A stretch of 9,597 bases of DNA from an uncultured Porphyromonadaceae bacterium (GCA_902475285.1 CABRZA010000090.1:1-9597); one strand, 5' to 3'; counted from the first letter of the stretch, positions 1 through 7,503 are shown. Notes: generated from the letters alone by a model not told the origin. Program-made: numbers and translations.

Positions 1-8
1 ATTTTTTG

Positions 9-41
9 CCCCAACTTTTTCCCATTGGGAAAAAATCGGGG
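9..41. repeat. Inverted repeat able to form a long hairpin
   Basis: Bases 16-23 (five T then CCC) pair perfectly with 27-34 (GGG then five A) around a 3-base ATT loop. After a short imperfect stretch, CCCC at 9-12 pairs with GGGG at 38-41. It could be the transcription terminator of a gene lying left of the window, but no T-run follows the stem on either strand, so it is not a textbook intrinsic terminator. Its position about 120 bases before the promoter of the epimerase gene suits an intergenic boundary element. Confidence 0.45.
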
Positions 42-63
42 ATAATTCCCTTGCTCGGAGCCG

Positions 64-71
64 TAACTTTG
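64..71 (+). promoter_or_regulatory. Possible upstream -7 promoter element (TAACTTTG)
   Basis: TAACTTTG is an exact match to the Bacteroidota -7 consensus TAnnTTTG and is identical to the -7 element of the better promoter at 163-193. No TTTG or TTG is seen at the expected distance upstream (about positions 40-45), so the call is weak. If real, it would give a second, longer leader of about 135 bases for the same operon. Confidence 0.25.
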
Positions 72-162
72 TATCAAAAAAGAGAACATTGACATTTTGG
101 TTTAATATTCAACGGCATTGATTGCACTGTTACGAATGTTGCTGCTTACTTTGAGTTGGGAT

Positions 163-193
163 TTTGCGGGGTGGGGCATATTTCGTAACTTTG
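163..193 (+). promoter_or_regulatory. Bacteroidota-type promoter of the sugar-obg operon
   Basis: TTTG at 163-166 is separated by exactly 19 bases from TAACTTTG at 186-193, which matches the Bacteroidota housekeeping sigma consensus (-33 TTTG, -7 TAnnTTTG). Transcription would be expected to start near position 200, giving a leader of only about 14 bases before the ATG at 214. No Shine-Dalgarno of the Escherichia coli type is visible, as is usual in this phylum. This is the only convincing promoter found upstream of the six plus-strand genes. Confidence 0.7.
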
Positions 194-213
194 TAATCTG
201 ATTCGAAGAGAAT

Positions 214-1380
214 ATGAGAAGAATATCTGTTGCCACAAGTACGCGTGCCGACTGGGGATTGCTCCGGCCGGTATGTCGCGAGCTTGTCCGACGGGGCGTT
301 AAGGTCGATATTATAGCTACAAATATGCACCTTATGCCCCGCTATGGCCATACCGTCGACGAAATTACCGCCGACGGGTTCGACGTGGCATGGCGTGTGC
401 CTATCGATGCCGAAGGCGACGACGACGCTTCCCGCGCCCTTGCAATGTCGCTGTGCCTCAGGGGGATGGCACAGGCATTCGCAAGTCTCGCGCCCGATGC
501 CGTCATCATCCTCGGCGATCGTTACGAGATGCTTGCCACGGCCTCCGCTGCAGCTGCCATGCATATTCCGATTGTACATATTGCCGGAGGGGAGATTACT
601 GTCGGTGCGCTCGACGATGTATTCCGTCATGCAATCACCAAACTCTCGCATCTGCATCTTACTGCCACCGAGGACTATCGCCGGCGTGTTATCCAAATGG
701 GGGAGGCGCCCGACGCCGTAGTCAATACCGGAGCCATAGGTGTCTGGAACGCCTTCAATGCCCCGAGGGCAAGCGACGCCGAATTGCGCGAATTTCTCGG
801 CGTCGACGCTTCGGCTCGTCTTGTGGCCGTAACATATCATCCGGCCACACACGACTCCGCCGCATCGCCTCGTGCCCGTTTCGAGGCTCTGCTCGAAGCT
901 ATGGACGCCTTTCCCAAGCTTACCTATGTGGTGACTGCGCCCAACAACGATGCCGGAGGCAACAGCCTTCTTGCGTGCGCTTCCGACTATGCCGCCCGTC
1001 GTCCCGACAATGTGCGCCTGGTGGCATCCTTGGGTATGCGCCGCTACATGCAGTTGCTCCACAGCGCCGTGATGGTATTGGGAAATTCGTCGAGCGGAAT
1101 CGTCGAGGCTCCGTCGGCCGGTACGCCTACCGTCGACATCGGCATTCGCCAGCAGGGGCGCATTTCAGCTCCGTCGATCATTCATTGCGGCGACAGCACC
1201 GCCGACATCGTCGCCGCAATGCGCAAGGCCCTGAGCCCTGAAATGCAGCTAATTGCCTCGCGTAAAGAGAATCCTTACGCCGGCAACGGCGACACTCTCA
1301 CTCTGATGGTCGATGCCGTCGTCGCTTTTCTCGACGCTCTCCCGGCCAAACCTAAAGTCTTCTACGATCTGCCACAATGA
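214..1380 (+). CDS. legG: Hydrolysing UDP/GDP-N-acetylglucosamine-type 2-epimerase (LegG/NeuC family)
   Basis: The 388-residue product belongs to the GT-B-fold sugar-nucleotide 2-epimerases that release the nucleotide, giving free N-acetylmannosamine (NeuC) or its 6-deoxy-4-acetamido analogue (LegG). Family marks are the N-terminal TSTRADWG stretch (residues 8-15), GDRYE (101-105), AGGE (124-127) with a following Asp pair (134-135), TYHP (207-210), GNSSSGIVEAP (290-300) and RQQGR (312-316). The acidic residues of the GDRYE, GGE and following Asp motifs are those reported as important in NeuC enzymes. Length is normal and the protein should be cytoplasmic. The ATG lies just after a strong promoter, and the stop overlaps the next start by four bases (ATGA). 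Whether the donor is UDP- or GDP-linked cannot be read from the sequence; the ptmE-like gene two positions downstream favours the GDP-linked legionaminic acid route, which is why I use legG rather than neuC. Confidence 0.87.
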   Translation: MRRISVATSTRADWGLLRPVCRELVRRGVKVDIIATNMHLMPRYGHTVDEITADGFDVAWRVPIDAEGDDDASRALAMSLCLRGMAQAFASLAPDAVIILGDRYEMLATASAAAAMHIPIVHIAGGEITVGALDDVFRHAITKLSHLHLTATEDYRRRVIQMGEAPDAVVNTGAIGVWNAFNAPRASDAELREFLGVDASARLVAVTYHPATHDSAASPRARFEALLEAMDAFPKLTYVVTAPNNDAGGNSLLACASDYAARRPDNVRLVASLGMRRYMQLLHSAVMVLGNSSSGIVEAPSAGTPTVDIGIRQQGRISAPSIIHCGDSTADIVAAMRKALSPEMQLIASRKENPYAGNGDTLTLMVDAVVAFLDALPAKPKVFYDLPQ

Positions 1381-2072
1381 CACCGCTTTATATCATCACT
1401 GCCCGCGGCGGCAGCAAGGGCATACCCGGCAAGAACATCAAGCCTCTCGGCGGACTGCCGCTCATCCATTATACCATATTTGCTGCGCAAGCCGCCGCGG
1501 AGCGCCGCGGAGGCACCGTTCTGCTTTCTACCGACAGCGAAGAGATTGCCCGGACCGCACGCGAGGCAGGACTTGCTGTGCCTTACATGCGCCCTTCCGA
1601 ACTTGCCGGCGACACCACGCCGAGCCGCGATGTGGTGCTCCACGCAATGGCGTGGGCCGAAGCACGCGGTCTGCGTTTCGATTGCGTCGTGCTCTTGCAG
1701 CCCACGTCGCCTTTCCGCACGGCCGACGACATTGTTGCGGCTCTCGATATGTGGTCGCCCGACATCGACATGGTGGTAAGTGTCGCTCCTTCCGATGCCA
1801 ATCCCTACTACAACCTCTTCGAAACCGACTCCGACGGCATGCTCCATGTGTGCAAGGGCGACGGCCTCTTCACCCGGCGCCAGGATGCACCGAAGATATG
1901 GGAGTACAACGGCGCCGTTTACGTAATCACTCCCGACTCCATCAAGGCTATGCCCATGGGTGTCTTTCCGCGCCGTTTGCCCTATGTCATGCCGGCGGAG
2001 CGAAGCATCGACCTCGACACGCTTGCCGACTGGCAGCGCGCCGAGCAAATTATAAAAGACAGAAATTCATGA
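1377..2072 (+). CDS. legF: CMP-nonulosonate (legionaminate/sialate) cytidylyltransferase
   Basis: The 231-residue product is an acylneuraminate cytidylyltransferase, which joins CMP from CTP to a nine-carbon sialic-acid-like sugar, the last activation step before glycosyl transfer. The nucleotide-binding loop ARGGSKGIPGKNIKPLGG occupies residues 9-26. LLQPTSPFR is at 106-114, the sugar-site stretch around NPYYNLFE at 142-149, WEYNGAVYVI at 175-184, and the metal-binding SIDLDT at 210-215. No extra domain is fused, in contrast to some bifunctional NeuA proteins. The start overlaps the epimerase stop (ATGA) and its own stop overlaps the next start the same way, so translation is probably coupled. 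Substrate choice between legionaminic acid, Neu5Ac and related sugars is inference from the neighbouring ptmE-like gene. Confidence 0.87.
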   Translation: MTPLYIITARGGSKGIPGKNIKPLGGLPLIHYTIFAAQAAAERRGGTVLLSTDSEEIARTAREAGLAVPYMRPSELAGDTTPSRDVVLHAMAWAEARGLRFDCVVLLQPTSPFRTADDIVAALDMWSPDIDMVVSVAPSDANPYYNLFETDSDGMLHVCKGDGLFTRRQDAPKIWEYNGAVYVITPDSIKAMPMGVFPRRLPYVMPAERSIDLDTLADWQRAEQIIKDRNS

Positions 2073-3136
2073 ACAGGCACGAAATAAAGGCATCAACCAC
2101 GCTCTTGGAGGCGTTGCAGAGCCTCAACAAGCTTCCCGGCGCCGTCATGACGCTCTTTGTCGTCGACGATGACCGCAGGGTCGTAGGCTCGCTCACCGAC
2201 GGTGATATCCGCCGTGCGCTCATAGCCGGAGCGTTGCTGGCCGACAGTGTGATGTCGGCATGTCATAAATCGTTCCGTAGTGTCGCGGCCGGCGCCATCG
2301 ACCCCGCCGACCTTCGCCGCTTCCGAAACGACGGGATAAGCCTTGTGCCTGTGCTCGATGCCGACGGTCGGATTGCCGACACACTCGACCTCAGCAGGCA
2401 GCATACCCTCCTGCCCATAGGTGCAATTCTCATGGCCGGCGGAAAAGGCGAACGTTTGCGCCCCGCAACCCTCACTACACCCAAACCACTTCTCCAAATC
2501 GAGGGCAAGGCCATAATCGACTACAACATCGAGGCCCTCGCGGCCTGCGGTATATCCGACATTACGGTTGCCACCGGCTATCTCGCCGAGCAAGTGCACG
2601 AGCATTTTTCCCGCCCCGTTGCAGGCGTGAATGTAAAATGCCATCGCGAGCGGCAACCCCTCGGTACAATAGGCGCCGTGGCGGAGATAGGAGTTCCCGA
2701 AACCGGCGACACTCTCGTGATGAATTCCGACCTCATCACCACCGTCTCCTTCGAGGACATGTATCTGCGCCACCGCGAAGCCGCAGCCGACATCACGATT
2801 GCCGTCATACCCTATCAGGTTTCGGTGCCATATGCCATCCTCACTCTCAATCCCGACGATACCGACGCCGTGGCCTCCATCGAGGAGAAACCGTCTTACT
2901 CCTATTATGCCAACGCCGGAATCTATATAATTTCCAACGCCTTGCTCCGCACCTTGCCCAAGGGGCGACGCACCGATGCTACCGACCTCGTCGAGCAGGC
3001 CATTGCCCGAGGTTGTCGCGTCACATACTATACAATCCGTGGCACTTGGATCGACGTCGGCTCGCCTGTCGACTTCCGCCAGGCCGCCGAACTCATGCGC
3101 CATCACCGCGCCATGGAAAACATACCGCAGCAATAA
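2069..3136 (+). CDS. ptmE: CBS-domain sugar-1-phosphate nucleotidyltransferase (PtmE-like)
   Basis: The product is 355 residues when started at the ATG at 2069, which overlaps the stop of the upstream gene (ATGA) and gives an N-terminus matching the family; the frame is open further upstream but that part has no family features. Residues 1-115 form a tandem CBS module, with FVVDDDRRVVGSLTDGDIRRA at about 30-50 and the second repeat near 88-110. Residues 117-340 form a Rossmann-like nucleotidyltransferase domain: LMAGGKGERLRP (121-132) with TPKPLL (137-142), NSD at 219-221, IEEKP at 271-275 and WIDVGSPVDF at 327-336. In Campylobacter jejuni, PtmE has this architecture and is the glucosamine-1-phosphate guanylyltransferase opening the GDP-linked legionaminic acid pathway. 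The adjacent legG- and legF-like genes support that role, but guanylyl specificity is not proven by sequence. CBS modules often bind adenine nucleotides, so allosteric control is plausible. Confidence 0.8.
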   Translation: MNRHEIKASTTLLEALQSLNKLPGAVMTLFVVDDDRRVVGSLTDGDIRRALIAGALLADSVMSACHKSFRSVAAGAIDPADLRRFRNDGISLVPVLDADGRIADTLDLSRQHTLLPIGAILMAGGKGERLRPATLTTPKPLLQIEGKAIIDYNIEALAACGISDITVATGYLAEQVHEHFSRPVAGVNVKCHRERQPLGTIGAVAEIGVPETGDTLVMNSDLITTVSFEDMYLRHREAAADITIAVIPYQVSVPYAILTLNPDDTDAVASIEEKPSYSYYANAGIYIISNALLRTLPKGRRTDATDLVEQAIARGCRVTYYTIRGTWIDVGSPVDFRQAAELMRHHRAMENIPQQ

Positions 3137-3177
3137 GGCGTTTTATATCTAAATGAACATTACCTACGAAAAAAGTC

Positions 3178-4440
3178 ATGGCTGAATCAAATTTCATCGA
3201 CTATGTGAAGATACTCTGCCGCTCGGGAAAGGGCGGCGCCGGCTCGCGCCATTTCTATCGTGCCAAATACGTGCCCAAGGGTGGCCCCGACGGCGGAGAC
3301 GGCGGCCGCGGCGGACACATCATTCTCCGGGGCAACCGTAATATGTGGACGCTTCTGCCTCTTAAATACCGCCGCCACATATTCGCCGGCAACGGTCAGA
3401 GCGGTTCGGGCGGACGCAGTTTCGGCAAGGATGGCGACGATGTTGTCGTCGACGTGCCATGCGGTACTGTGGTTTTCGATGCTGAGACGGGAGAGTACCT
3501 CTGTGAGGTTACCGACGACGGTCAGGAAGTGAAACTCCTGCGCGGTGGACGAGGCGGCCTGGGCAACTGGCATTTCAAGAGTTCCACAAACCGTACGCCG
3601 CGCTATGCACAGCCGGGCGAACCCGCCGTAGAGCGCTCGGTAGTTCTCGAATTGAAGATGCTTGCCGACGTGGGCCTCGTGGGCTTCCCCAACGCCGGAA
3701 AGTCGACGCTTCTATCTGCCGTCAGTGCGGCCGAACCCAAGATTGCCGACTATCCATTTACAACAATGGAGCCGCAGCTCGGTATAGTATCCTATCGCGA
3801 CAACCGCTCCTTCGTCATGGCCGACATCCCCGGTATTATCGAGGGCGCCAGCGAAGGCAAAGGTCTGGGTCTGCGGTTTCTTCGTCATATCGAACGCAAC
3901 GCCGTGCTTCTCTTCATGGTGCCTGCCGACGCCGACGATATATCGGTTCAGTACGACATTCTCCTCAACGAGCTCAGCCGTTTCAATCCCCAGCTTGTCG
4001 ACAAGCCCCGAGTCCTTGCCGTGAGCAAGAGCGATATGCTCGACGACGAGCTCCGCACTGAAATCGCCAAGACGCTCCCCGAGGGTGTCCCCTCGGTGTT
4101 CATCTCCGCCGTTACCGGCCAGGGTATAACCGAGCTCAAAGACATGCTTTGGAAAGCCATCAACGACGAGAACAACCGAATCGACACAACAGAAATAATA
4201 CACCGCCCCCTCGACGGCCACCATCGCGTGCGCGAGGAAGACGAATTCATATTCGAGAATACGCCCGACGACAGCGACGAAGAAGCAGAAGATATCCGCA
4301 GCATATCTCCCGATGAATGGGGCGACGACATCGATTGGGACGAAGCCGAAGTCGACGATCAGTATCCGGAGGACGGCGACGACGATGACGATGATGACGT
4401 CGACCCCTTCCTCTACGAATCCGTCAACGACGAGCGATGA
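3178..4440 (+). CDS. obgE: Obg/CgtA GTPase, with extended acidic C-terminal tail
   Basis: This 420-residue protein is the essential ribosome-assembly and stress GTPase Obg. The glycine-rich Obg fold covers residues 1-158. The G domain follows: GFPNAGKST (169-177, G1), YPFTTMEP (192-199, switch I/G2), DIPG (216-219, G3), SKSD (283-286, G4, where many GTPases have NKxD) and SAV (310-312, G5). The start ATG at 3178 gives a canonical N-terminus (FIDYVKI). The last 60 residues are exceptionally acidic: 30 of residues 361-420 are Asp or Glu, including seven Asp in a row at 401-407. The 41-base gap from the ptmE-like gene holds no clear promoter or terminator, so obg may be read mainly from the upstream promoter. 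Its stop overlaps the prmC start (ATGA). It acts on the large ribosomal subunit in the cytoplasm. Confidence 0.95.
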   Translation: MAESNFIDYVKILCRSGKGGAGSRHFYRAKYVPKGGPDGGDGGRGGHIILRGNRNMWTLLPLKYRRHIFAGNGQSGSGGRSFGKDGDDVVVDVPCGTVVFDAETGEYLCEVTDDGQEVKLLRGGRGGLGNWHFKSSTNRTPRYAQPGEPAVERSVVLELKMLADVGLVGFPNAGKSTLLSAVSAAEPKIADYPFTTMEPQLGIVSYRDNRSFVMADIPGIIEGASEGKGLGLRFLRHIERNAVLLFMVPADADDISVQYDILLNELSRFNPQLVDKPRVLAVSKSDMLDDELRTEIAKTLPEGVPSVFISAVTGQGITELKDMLWKAINDENNRIDTTEIIHRPLDGHHRVREEDEFIFENTPDDSDEEAEDIRSISPDEWGDDIDWDEAEVDDQYPEDGDDDDDDDVDPFLYESVNDER

Positions 4441-5306
4441 CCACCGTCCGCCAGTATTTCGACACGGTGTCGCGTAGGCTCGTGCCCGTCCTCGGTAATG
4501 CCGATGCCGCGCGCTCGGCTGCGCAGATTATATTCGACGATGTGGCCGGATACTCGCGGACTTTCATATTCGTCAACGGCGACCGGGAGATAACTCCCGA
4601 CATGCAGGCGCGCCTCGACGCTGTGGTGAAAAAAGTTGAGGGCGGCGAACCGGTGCAGTATGCCGCGGGCAAGGCGATGTTCATGGGAAATCTCTATGCA
4701 GTGGGGCCCGCCGTGCTTATTCCACGCCCCGAGACGGCGCATCTCGTCGACATGATAGTGGCCGATGCCGACGGCCGCCGCGACATGCGTGTGCTCGACA
4801 TCGGTACCGGTTCTGGTTGTATAGCCATTTCGTTGGCGAGGGCTCTCCCTTTCAGCCATGTGGAAGGCATCGACGTCAGTCCCGACGCTCTCGCGATGGC
4901 TCGTGCCAATGCAAAAGCTCTCAGGGCGACGGTCGATTTCGAGCAAGCCGACATCCTCACGCTCACACCGCCGTCGGCCCCGCGCTTCGACATCATCGTT
5001 AGCAATCCTCCCTACGTCTGCCAAAGCGAGGCTGCCGATATGGATAAACGTGTCCTCGACTACGAGCCGCACCTCGCTCTCTTCGTTCCCGACCACGACC
5101 CGCTGCTTTTCTATCGCGCGATAGCCCGTTATGCCATGGCGGCTATCGTACCCGGCGGACGGCTCTATTTTGAGATTAACTCCCGTTTCCCCGAGGAGAC
5201 GTGCCGCCTGCTCACGGCAGTAGGCTTCGACGACGCCGAGGCCATACGCGATTACCGCGGGCTATACCGCTATGTCACTGTCCGACGACCCGACACCGAC
5301 GCATGA
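4437..5306 (+). CDS. prmC: Peptide chain release factor N5-glutamine methyltransferase
   Basis: The 289-residue product is PrmC (HemK), which uses S-adenosylmethionine to methylate the glutamine of the GGQ motif in release factors RF1 and RF2. An N-terminal helical domain for release-factor binding (about 1-85) includes EPVQY at 71-75. IPRPET at 95-100 leads into a class I methyltransferase fold with the AdoMet loop VLDIGTGSG (119-127), the acidic EGIDVS segment (143-148) and the catalytic SNPPYV (189-194) that defines N-methyltransferases acting on planar amide nitrogen. Length is typical. It overlaps obg by four bases and recX by four bases, so it sits in a translationally coupled block with two other housekeeping genes. 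Confidence 0.94.
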   Translation: MTTVRQYFDTVSRRLVPVLGNADAARSAAQIIFDDVAGYSRTFIFVNGDREITPDMQARLDAVVKKVEGGEPVQYAAGKAMFMGNLYAVGPAVLIPRPETAHLVDMIVADADGRRDMRVLDIGTGSGCIAISLARALPFSHVEGIDVSPDALAMARANAKALRATVDFEQADILTLTPPSAPRFDIIVSNPPYVCQSEAADMDKRVLDYEPHLALFVPDHDPLLFYRAIARYAMAAIVPGGRLYFEINSRFPEETCRLLTAVGFDDAEAIRDYRGLYRYVTVRRPDTDA

Positions 5307-5797
5307 GCGCTTTCCGCAAACCGAAGGAAGTAAAGCCCCAGCAGGCTTTGGTAAGGCTTGAAGAGCTATGCGCCCGTTCGGAGCATTCCACCGGCGAGCT
5401 CCGAACCAAGCTTAGGCAGTGGCGCATTGCGCCGGCCGATGCCGAGGAAATAATAGAGTCGCTCACAGCCCGGCGCTTTGTCGACGACTCCCGTTTCGCC
5501 CAGGCATTCGTCCGCGATAAATATCGCTTCGCGCGTTGGGGCAGGATAAAAATCCGCCTCCAATTGCGGGCCAAGGGCGTCGACACCGACACTATTGCCG
5601 AAGCGCTCGAACTTATCGATTCAAAAGAGTACTCGCGCATTATGGCGCGCCAGCTTCTTGCCCGCATGCGTCGATCTGCCAATGTGCACGACAAGGCCGA
5701 ACGGCAGAAAATATTCCGCACAATGATAGCAAAGGGCTATGAACCTTCGCTCATAGCCCGTGCATATACCGCTTTGCTTCAGTATGTCGATCGGTGA
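5303..5797 (+). CDS. recX: Regulatory protein RecX
   Basis: The 164-residue product belongs to the RecX family, small all-helical proteins that bind RecA filaments and modulate recombinase activity. The ATG at 5303 overlaps the prmC stop (ATGA) and was chosen over upstream in-frame sequence, which is only prmC read in another frame. The hallmark is the segment RRFVDDSRFAQAFVRDK at 57-73 followed by GRIKIRLQLRAKGV at 80-93, the core RecX helical repeat. The C-terminal third (about 105-164) is consistent with a further helical repeat. recA is not in the window; unlinked recX is common. No terminator is visible after the stop, because a minus-strand gene remnant starts within one base of it. Confidence 0.88.
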   Translation: MSAFRKPKEVKPQQALVRLEELCARSEHSTGELRTKLRQWRIAPADAEEIIESLTARRFVDDSRFAQAFVRDKYRFARWGRIKIRLQLRAKGVDTDTIAEALELIDSKEYSRIMARQLLARMRRSANVHDKAERQKIFRTMIAKGYEPSLIARAYTALLQYVDR

Positions 5798-7503
5798 TTC
5801 TCCAAGATGCTGGGGTTGAAGAATGTAACACCTTCGATGCCTCCGAAATATAGAAGGCCGTTGCTCGAACGGAGAGCGCTTTTGTCGGTAAACTGAGTGT
5901 TGTGCAGTCCGCCGCGCTTGGTGTAGCTCATTATTTCGCCGTCCGACGGATTGAAACATGCCAGTCCGCAGTTTGTGGTGGCCCATATCTTGCCGTTGGG
6001 GTCTTCGAGAGTGGCGTAAACAATATCTCCCGGGAGACCGTGGCTTGTATCAAGCCGTCGCATTCCTGGGCGTATACAGCCATACCGTCCTCACCTCCGA
6101 CCCATATCCGTCCCTTGCTGTCGCGAAGGAGGTCGGTGGCGCGGCTTGGGGTGTCGATTACTTTTCTGGCGCTGTTGTCGGATTTCTCATAGAGCCATAC
6201 TCCGTCGAGCGTGGCGAGCCACAGTTTGCCCTGCGACGCATTGAGAATATCGTAGACGCTCTGCACTTTGTCGAAGCGCCTCGTTATGCGGCGCGCGTCG
6301 TCGGCGTCGACCACAGTCAGTCCACCGATATGTGTGCCGATATATGCGTTGCCTTCGGTCTCGTCGATCTATATTGCCTTGACGTCGTCCGAGCCGAGGC
6401 CGTGGCCCGTTTTGATTGTCAGGAATTCACGCTTTGCGGGATCGTAGATATTGGCCGGTGTTGGTGCCTATCCATATATGGCCGTGACTGTCCTCCGCCA
6501 TCGGACCTGTTATATTATCGGCTATCGAACTAGTGTTGTGTGCATTTTTCCTTATGGTGGTGAACTGATTTTGGCTCGGATGATAGTAATTGAGGCCACC
6601 GAAAAAAGTGCCGAGCCATATGCCGCCGTTGTCGTCGATATATATTTCGCACCCACGAATGGCTCAATCCACCTTCCGGCGACGAGGCATTGTCTTTGAA
6701 AACATTTTTTTTGCGTTCGGCATCCATGATATACAGGCCGGTGAAGGTGCCTACCCATAAGCGTCGTTGGGAGTCGACGGCCAGCGACCTCACATAGGGG
6801 GCATTGAAGTTGGGGTCGATGCGCTCGGCACGGTCGGTTGCCACGTCAAAGCTTACCAGACCATACCCCTCGGTGCCAATCAACAGACGGCCGCGATCGA
6901 CAAGAAAGACGTTTATCTCATCGTGTACGCCGAGTGGCAGACGCCGTACTTCCCCCCTGTCGTCGATTTCATCGACACGACCTTTGTCGGTACCGGCGTA
7001 TATTTTGTCGTCATAGAGCGCCAGTGCTGTGACATTGATACCCGAGGGTGCTTCCATTCGGGAGAAGTTCTCGCTGTCGGAATTGAATATATACAGCCCC
7101 GACGATGTGCCCGCAACAATGTTGCCATCCCCGTCGGGGAGCAAAACATTGGCATATATGCCATCAGGAAATGAGTGATTGATGAAACGTTCGTTGGCAG
7201 CGTCGTACACAGTGAGCGTGCGCCCCGAGGCTGCCCATATCCGTCCGGTGGTGTCGGCGGTTACTGTCCTGATATAATGGTCGCTGCTGTCGGGAGTAAA
7301 AATGTCGAACTTATGGCCGTCGTAACGATTTAGCCCGTCGGGTGTTGCAACCCAAAGATAACCGCGTGTATCTTGCACAATACCGTTGACCGTAGCATGC
7401 GACAGACCGATTTCAAGTCCGATATGCACGAACCGCGGTTCATGCACCGAACCGCTGAAAAAAAAGATATGAATATGATGAATATAGGTAATAGATTTCG
7501 CAT
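5798..7503 (-). pseudogene. Decayed periplasmic beta-propeller sensor of a two-component regulator
   Basis: Read from 7503 leftwards, this encodes a signal peptide followed by propeller repeats of the G-x-L-W-x-G-T-x-x-G-L type found in the periplasmic half of Bacteroidota hybrid two-component carbohydrate sensors. The N-terminus after the signal (RFVHIGLEIGLSHATVNGIV) and repeats such as WVATPDGLNRYDG are typical. The reading frame is broken: (1) at an 8-A run (7458-7465, T on the coding strand) between signal peptide and propeller; (2) at an (AT)4 tract, 6638-6645; (3) near 6450-6460; (4) at an in-frame TAG, 6369-6371; (5) near 6061-6073. Repeat homology resumes in another frame after each shift. 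The last recognisable piece, LYFGGIEGVTFFNP, is where the end of the propeller is expected, and the gene then stops at the recX stop codon. The membrane helix, kinase, receiver and AraC-type domains are absent. Neighbouring genes are intact, so this is decay rather than poor sequence. Pieces of about 305, 127 and 94 residues remain open but should not be annotated as separate genes. Confidence 0.85.

Noticed and set aside
130..1062. A 310-codon open frame on the minus strand across the epimerase gene
   Set aside because: It is antisense to a clear LegG/NeuC gene, has no recognisable domain, and arises from the strong third-position GC bias of the real gene.
1313..2068. In-frame extension upstream of the nucleotidyltransferase start
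   Set aside because: The translated extension is Arg/His-rich and matches the CMP-sugar synthetase gene in another frame. The ATG at 2069 with its ATGA overlap gives the proper CBS-domain N-terminus.
2093..3133. A 346-codon minus-strand frame opposite the nucleotidyltransferase
   Set aside because: No domain features. It is the mirror of a well-supported gene.
214..5797. Unusually frequent GTCGAC/GCCGAC hexamers, considered as a repeat or uptake signal
   Set aside because: They fall in frame as Val-Asp and Ala-Asp codon pairs in GC-rich genes, so codon usage explains them.
5958..6533. A 191-codon plus-strand open frame across the sensor remnant
   Set aside because: The minus strand here shows propeller-repeat homology in successive frames; the plus-strand frame is its complement and resembles no family.
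5798..7503. The frame breaks in the sensor gene as sequencing errors
   Set aside because: Several independent breaks, a stop codon and a missing C-terminal half occur in one gene while every neighbouring gene is intact, which fits true decay better. The homopolymer break alone could still be an error.
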